DNA of 11,298 nucleotides from Betaproteobacteria bacterium (GTDB lineage Bacteria; Pseudomonadota; Gammaproteobacteria; Burkholderiales; Thiobacillaceae): assembly GCA_016873905.1 (NCBI GenBank), contig VGVU01000039.1, positions 1 to 11,298 on the forward strand. The letters run 5' to 3'. The notes below the pieces were generated by a model, which did no database searches, was not told the DNA's origin, and saw only the letters and a program-made list of their open reading frames with translations. The position numbers and the translations under genes were made by a program. Position 1 is the stretch's first letter. The number at the start of each line of letters is the position of its first letter. Shown here one piece after another: positions 8,018 to 11,298 of this stretch.

Positions 8018-8815
8018 ATGAGCCCCGTCCTCGTTTTTGACATCGAAACCATCCCTGACATTGAGGGTCTGCGCCGTTTGCGCTCTGTGGATCCGGCGTT
8101 GTCAGACGCCGAGGTGGTGCAGATGGCCTTGTTGCAACGCCGCCAGCAGAACGGCACTGATTTCCTGCCCTTGCATCTGCAACGCATTGTCACGATCTCT
8201 TGCATCCTGCGCGCAGGCGACAGCCTGAAGGTGTTTTCGCTGTCCGAACCGGACTTGAACGAGGCCGACATCGTGCGCCGCTTTTTTGAGGGCGTGGAGA
8301 AATACACGCCCCAAATCGTGTCCTGGAACGGCGGGGGCTTTGACTTGCCGGTCTTGCATTACCGCGCCATGCGCCACGGTGTCGCCGCGCCGCGTTATTG
8401 GGATCAGGGCGAGGACGACAAGGATTTCAAGTGGAACAACTACCTTAGCCGCTATCACAGCCGCCATCTCGACCTGATGGATCTCTTGGCGTTGTACCAG
8501 CCGCGCGCCTTTGTGCCGCTCGACGATTTTGCCAAGCTGCTGGGTTTTCCCGGGAAGCTGGGCATGGACGGCTCCAAGGTGTGGGACGCCTACCATGCCG
8601 GCCAGCAAACGGAGATTCGTGACTATTGCGAGACCGATGTGGCCAACACCTGGCTGGTGTACCTGCGCTTCCAGTTGTTGCGCGGCCACCTGACACCCAA
8701 CCAATACGCGGCCGAGATCGCCCTCACCCGGGACACCCTCAAGGGCCTGCCGGGCGAGCATTGGCAGGAATTTCTCGCCGCCTGGCCCGAGACCTCTGCA
8801 GATTTCCCGATATGA
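8018..8815 (+). CDS. Predicted 3'-5' exonuclease related to the DNA polymerase B proofreading domain
   Basis: The 265-residue protein looks like a stand-alone DnaQ-like (DEDDy) exonuclease of the PolB-exonuclease-like family (DNA_pol_B_exo2 type). The three exonuclease motifs are visible: Exo I FDIET (D8, E10), Exo II SWNGGGFDLPVL (N104, D109), and Exo III YCETD (Y203, D207). All four acidic ligands and the tyrosine are kept, so a two-metal nuclease is expected. There is no polymerase domain. Homologues are annotated as predicted exonucleases and their natural substrate is not established, to my knowledge. The ATG at 8018 has no clear ribosome site but is placed right for FDIET, which lies close to the N terminus in the family. 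The stop overlaps the rlmD start by 4 bases (ATGA), which suggests one operon. Confidence 0.9.
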   Translation: MSPVLVFDIETIPDIEGLRRLRSVDPALSDAEVVQMALLQRRQQNGTDFLPLHLQRIVTISCILRAGDSLKVFSLSEPDLNEADIVRRFFEGVEKYTPQIVSWNGGGFDLPVLHYRAMRHGVAAPRYWDQGEDDKDFKWNNYLSRYHSRHLDLMDLLALYQPRAFVPLDDFAKLLGFPGKLGMDGSKVWDAYHAGQQTEIRDYCETDVANTWLVYLRFQLLRGHLTPNQYAAEIALTRDTLKGLPGEHWQEFLAAWPETSADFPI

Positions 8816-10179
8816 GCGAAAACACCCAACCTACGCTTCCGCCTGAGGCGACCCCCGGCGTCCTGATCGAATCTGTCGATCACGAGGGTCAGGGCGTTGG
8901 CCATCTTGCCGATGGCCGCGTTGTTTTTATTGAAGGTGCATTGACCGGTGAAGTGGTGGAATACCTCGGAAAACGCAGCAAGGACCGCTTTGAAAAAGGC
9001 ACGGTGACGCGCATCCTCAAGGCCAGCCCGTTCCGGGTCGAGCCCGAATGCGCATGGTTTGGCGTCTGCGGCGGATGCTCTCTGCAACATCTGGACGAGG
9101 CCGCGCAGGTGGCCGCCAAACAGCGTGTTCTCGAAGACGCGCTGAGGCATCTCGGCAATGTCGTACCCGACCACTGGCTGGCACCGCTGCACGGCCCCAC
9201 CTGGGGTTATCGTCGCCGCGCCCGCCTGTCGGTGCGTTATGTGCCGAAAAAGGGCGGCATTCTGGTCGGCTTTCACGAACGCAAAAGCCGCTATGTCGCC
9301 TACATGACGAGCTGCAAGATCCTGCCACCCCATATCTCTGACCTGCTGCCATCGCTGTCGGAACTGGTGCTGAACCTGTCCCTGAAAGAGAAACTGCCGC
9401 AGATTGAGGTCGCCGTCAGCGATGCCGTCAGTGTGCTGGTGCTGCGCATCATGGAGCCACTCACCGCCGAGGATGAAGACCAGGTTCGCGCCTTCGTCGA
9501 TTGCCACACGACAGCCCGCCACCCCTTGCAGATCTGGCTCCAGCCCAAGGGGCCGGACACCGCCTACCCCTTTCATCCGCTCACGGCACCGAAGCTCACC
9601 TATCGGCTGGATGAATTCGCCGTGGAGATGCCCTTCGGCCCGACCGAGTTCACCCAGGTCAACTTTGGCATTAACCAAAGCCTGATGCGCCGCGCCATGC
9701 AGATGCTTGATGCGCAACCGGGTGAACGCATTGGCGATATGTTCTGCGGCCTGGGTAATTTCTCGCTCCCCATTGCCCATTCCGGCGCGCAAGTCTTTGG
9801 CGTGGAAGGCAGCGCGGCCCTGGTCCGGCGGGCGGAGGAAAACGCGGCATACAACAACCTCTCCGCCAATACCCAGTTCAGTGCCGCCGATCTGTTCAAG
9901 ATCACGCCAGAGACCTTTGCCGCGTTTGGTGCGTTCGACAAATTGCTGATCGACCCCCCCCGCGACGGTGCCATCGAACTGGTCAAGGCCTTGCCCGACG
10001 CCGGGCAACCGGGGCGTCCGGAGCGCATCGTCTATATCTCCTGCAAGCCCGCGACCCTGGCGCGAGACGCCTCGGTGCTGGTGCATATCAAGGGCTATCG
10101 CCTCGTTACCGCCGGGATTGCCAACATGTTCCCGCACACGGCGCATGTCGAGAGCATTGCCTTGTTCGAGCGCCTCTAA
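8812..10179 (+). CDS. rlmD: 23S rRNA (uracil-1939-C5)-methyltransferase RlmD
   Basis: RlmD uses S-adenosylmethionine to make 5-methyluridine at position 1939 of 23S rRNA. It has 455 residues, close to E. coli RlmD (433). An N-terminal TRAM RNA-binding domain (about 15-75, GVLIESVDHEGQGVGHL onwards) is followed by the [4Fe-4S] cysteines C80, C86 and C89 (ECAWFGVCGGC) and C168 (SCKIL). The methyltransferase domain has the SAM motif DMFCGLGNF (309-317), IDPPRDG (D381), the catalytic nucleophile C411 in YISCKPATLARD, and the general base E447 in HVESIALFER. The Fe-S cluster distinguishes RlmD/RlmC from TrmA, and length and order favour RlmD over RlmC. The start ATG overlaps the exonuclease stop; the open frame further upstream lies inside the exonuclease gene and is not coding. 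The gene ends 30 bases before an intrinsic terminator. Confidence 0.94.
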   Translation: MSENTQPTLPPEATPGVLIESVDHEGQGVGHLADGRVVFIEGALTGEVVEYLGKRSKDRFEKGTVTRILKASPFRVEPECAWFGVCGGCSLQHLDEAAQVAAKQRVLEDALRHLGNVVPDHWLAPLHGPTWGYRRRARLSVRYVPKKGGILVGFHERKSRYVAYMTSCKILPPHISDLLPSLSELVLNLSLKEKLPQIEVAVSDAVSVLVLRIMEPLTAEDEDQVRAFVDCHTTARHPLQIWLQPKGPDTAYPFHPLTAPKLTYRLDEFAVEMPFGPTEFTQVNFGINQSLMRRAMQMLDAQPGERIGDMFCGLGNFSLPIAHSGAQVFGVEGSAALVRRAEENAAYNNLSANTQFSAADLFKITPETFAAFGAFDKLLIDPPRDGAIELVKALPDAGQPGRPERIVYISCKPATLARDASVLVHIKGYRLVTAGIANMFPHTAHVESIALFERL

Positions 10180-10208
10180 ACGCGGAAAACCCAAGCTACG
10201 AAGACAAC

Positions 10209-10234
10209 AAAAAAGCGGCCGCAGCCGCTTTTTT
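10209..10234. terminator. Bidirectional intrinsic terminator between rlmD and yccA
   Basis: GCGGC (10215-10219) and GCCGC (10224-10228) flank a 4-base loop, with six A before (10209-10214) and six T after (10229-10234). The structure reads as stem plus U-tract on both strands. It lies 29 bases after the rlmD stop and 19 bases after the yccA stop, so it serves both convergent transcripts. Confidence 0.92.
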
Positions 10235-10253
10235 GCTTGGCAAGATCGAGCGC

Positions 10254-10943
10254 TTAGTCGCGATCGCCCATGAAGGCCATCAACAACTGCAACAGATTGA
10301 CGAAGATGTTGTAGAGGTCGAGATAGACCGCCAGGGTCGCCATGACATAGTTGGTCTCGCCGCCGTTGACGATGCGCGAGATATCAAACAGCAACAGGCC
10401 GGAGAACAACAACACTGCCACGCCCGACAAGGTCAGCGCCAAGGCTGGAATCTGGAAGAACAGATTGGCCAGGCTGGCAAGAATCAGCATCACCAGGCCG
10501 ATCATCAGGAACTTGCCCAGGAAGCTGAAGTCACGCTTGCTGGTGGTGGCAATGCCGGCCAGGGTCAGGAAGATGGCTGCCGTGCCGCCGGCCGCCAAGG
10601 CAACAATCTGGCCGCCGTTGGATAGACCTGCCGCCACTTGCAGGATCGGGCCCAGGAACAAGCCCATCACGCCGGTGAAGGCCAGCAGCAGGACCACGCC
10701 CAAGCCACTGTCACGGTTAGCCTGAACGGCCCAGAGCATGCCGAACATGACGGCGATCATCAACACGGCGCTGATAATGGGAGAACCCGCCATGAAGCTG
10801 AAGTCCATGTTCATGCCGACAAAGGCACCTAGCGCGGTCGGGATGAGCGACAAACCCAGCAGCATGTAAGTGTTGCGCAGGACGCGATGCGTTGCGGTGG
10901 TAACGCCAGAAGAATGTTCGTAAGTACGGGCACCAAAGGCCAT
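10254..10943 (-). CDS. yccA: Bax inhibitor-1/YccA family inner-membrane protein
   Basis: The 229-residue polytopic membrane protein aligns along its length with E. coli YccA (219 residues), a substrate and modulator of the membrane protease FtsH. Shared segments include HRVLRNTY (19-26), AFTGVMGLFLGPIL (88-101), SFLGKFLM (140-147) and GGETNY (194-199). About seven hydrophobic segments lie at roughly 26-43, 54-73, 81-101, 112-132, 141-163, 167-186 and 199-224. D187 (LFDIS) and D209 (YLDLYN) match the di-aspartyl pair that acts as pH/Ca2+ sensor in the Bacillus homologue YetJ; whether this protein leaks calcium is unknown. The ATG at 10943 is chosen over the GTG at 10952 because the GTG lies within the good ribosome site. 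It is a single-gene unit with its own promoter and terminator. Confidence 0.93.
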   Translation of the reverse strand: MAFGARTYEHSSGVTTATHRVLRNTYMLLGLSLIPTALGAFVGMNMDFSFMAGSPIISAVLMIAVMFGMLWAVQANRDSGLGVVLLLAFTGVMGLFLGPILQVAAGLSNGGQIVALAAGGTAAIFLTLAGIATTSKRDFSFLGKFLMIGLVMLILASLANLFFQIPALALTLSGVAVLLFSGLLLFDISRIVNGGETNYVMATLAVYLDLYNIFVNLLQLLMAFMGDRD

Positions 10944-10950
10944 GAAAGTC

Positions 10951-10956
10951 ACCTCG
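10951..10956 (-). promoter_or_regulatory. Ribosome binding site of yccA
   Basis: On the minus strand CGAGGT lies 7 bases before the ATG at 10943. This decides for that start over an in-frame GTG (10952) that is part of the site itself. Confidence 0.75.
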
Positions 10957-10969
10957 TGACAAGTTGAGA

Positions 10970-10996
10970 CACGATCAATATAAAGTCTGGATCGTG
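10970..10996 (-). promoter_or_regulatory. Inverted repeat around the yccA -10 (candidate operator)
   Basis: CACGATC (10970-10976) and GATCGTG (10990-10996) are perfect 7-bp arms, 20 bp apart start to start, that is two helical turns. They flank the -10 box (10977-10982). This is a good geometry for a dimeric regulator, but I do not recognise the regulator. Confidence 0.5.
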
Positions 10997-11005
10997 AGAT
11001 TTCAA
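10977..11005 (-). promoter_or_regulatory. sigma70 promoter of yccA
   Basis: On the minus strand a -35 TTGAAA (11000-11005) and a -10 TATATT (10977-10982) are separated by exactly 17 bp. The -35 lies in a tandem 9-bp repeat. Transcription would start at about 10970, giving a leader of roughly 27 bases. A sigma32-type -10 (CCCAT) is not present. Confidence 0.75.
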
Positions 11006-11016
11006 GTATTTCAAGT
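10999..11016 (-). repeat. Tandem 9-bp repeat at the yccA -35
   Basis: ATTTCAAGT occurs twice with no gap (10999-11007 and 11008-11016). On the minus strand it reads ACTTGAAAT twice. Each copy carries TTGAAA, so the -35 element is duplicated 9 bp upstream. Only the inner copy has a correctly spaced -10. Confidence 0.6.
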
Positions 11017-11069
11017 GCCGTAATCCATTTTTCACAGAGGGTCCGGCGATTGAGGTCTGGGGATACGGA

Positions 11070-11099
11070 CTGGCAGGACAGAGGGGGGACGGGTAGAAT
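11070..11099 (+). promoter_or_regulatory. Probable promoter of the aspartate kinase gene
   Basis: The -10 TAGAAT (11094-11099) differs from consensus by one base and is preceded by GGG. The best -35 is CTGGCA (11070-11075), a 4/6 match at 18-bp spacing. The leader to ATG 11130 would be about 23 bases and shows no Shine-Dalgarno site. Confidence 0.5.
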
Positions 11100-11129
11100 G
11101 CCTGGATTTCGTCACAGACACCTCTCGTC

Positions 11130-11298
11130 ATGTCGCTCATTGTTCAGAAATACGGTGGAACCTCCGTCGGCTCCATTGACCGCATCCGCAATGTTGCCGA
11201 GCGCGTCGCCAAGTTCAAGATGCTCGGCCATCAGGTCGTCGTTGTCCTGTCAGCCATGTCCGGCGAGACCAACCGCCTGATCGCGCTAGCCAAGGAAA
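11130..11298 (+). CDS. lysC: Aspartate kinase, N-terminal fragment (runs off the window)
   Basis: The 56 complete codons read MSLIVQKYGGTSVGS and continue to LSAMSGETNRLI, the amino-acid-kinase opening of aspartokinases. The KYGGTSVGS motif (7-15) binds ATP phosphates, with K7 catalytic. VVLSAMSGETN (38-48) is the next conserved loop. The enzyme phosphorylates L-aspartate in the first step of lysine, threonine, methionine and diaminopimelate synthesis. The ACT regulatory domains and the stop lie beyond base 11298, so fusion to homoserine dehydrogenase cannot be excluded, though the N terminus is of the monofunctional LysC/Ask type common in betaproteobacteria. It is divergent from yccA. Confidence 0.93.
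   Translation, partial: MSLIVQKYGGTSVGSIDRIRNVAERVAKFKMLGHQVVVVLSAMSGETNRLIALAKE

Noticed and set aside
8626..8811. N-terminal extension of RlmD by 62 codons
   Set aside because: It lies inside the exonuclease gene in another frame. Homologous RlmD begins at the ATGA overlap.
8623..10194. 523-codon open frame on the minus strand across rlmD
   Set aside because: It is antisense to RlmD, which has all catalytic and Fe-S residues. It also crosses into the exonuclease gene.

Overview
The window is a GC-rich (roughly 60% by eye) stretch of bacterial chromosome holding housekeeping and metabolic genes. The protein sequences and organisation point to a betaproteobacterium: a class Ia ribonucleotide reductase of the Pseudomonas/betaproteobacterial type with two ATP-cones, PurU, RlmD, a PolB-like exonuclease and a YccA homologue. 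That placement is inference from family resemblance; no rRNA is present to settle it. There is no insertion sequence, phage gene, CRISPR array or other sign of a mobile or defence island.

Layout. Bases 1-48 are the 3' part of a tRNA-Arg(ACG). A symmetrical terminator (52-90) separates it from the convergent gene purU (110-964, minus strand). Bases 965-1180 hold the nrdA control region: a near-consensus sigma70 promoter whose -10 is covered by the first of two NrdR boxes set exactly 31 bp apart, then a strong ribosome site that fixes the nrdA start at 1181. nrdA (1181-4072) and nrdB (4091-5260) form an operon for the two subunits of aerobic ribonucleotide reductase. Next come a long hairpin-forming inverted repeat (5293-5332) and a 62-residue two-helix membrane protein (5342-5530), then an M20 amidohydrolase and an alanine dehydrogenase gene that overlap by 4 bases (5609-7860). 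A short non-coding gap with small hairpins (7861-8017) ends at a probable promoter for a PolB-like 3'-5' exonuclease gene, which overlaps rlmD by 4 bases (8018-10179). A second bidirectional terminator (10209-10234) separates rlmD from the convergent yccA-like gene (10254-10943, minus). The last intergenic region (10944-11129) holds divergent promoters for yccA and for an aspartate kinase gene that runs off the right edge.

How the genes work together. nrdAB makes deoxynucleotides for DNA synthesis and appears to be under NrdR control. PurU supplies formate and balances the one-carbon pool used for purines. The M20 hydrolase and alanine dehydrogenase probably act in sequence: release of an amino acid from an N-acyl conjugate, then deamination. 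The exonuclease/rlmD pair looks translationally coupled, although the functional reason is unclear. The most interesting unexplained details are non-coding: the hairpin whose 3' arm runs into the ribosome site of the small membrane protein, and the inverted repeat plus tandem repeat at the yccA promoter.
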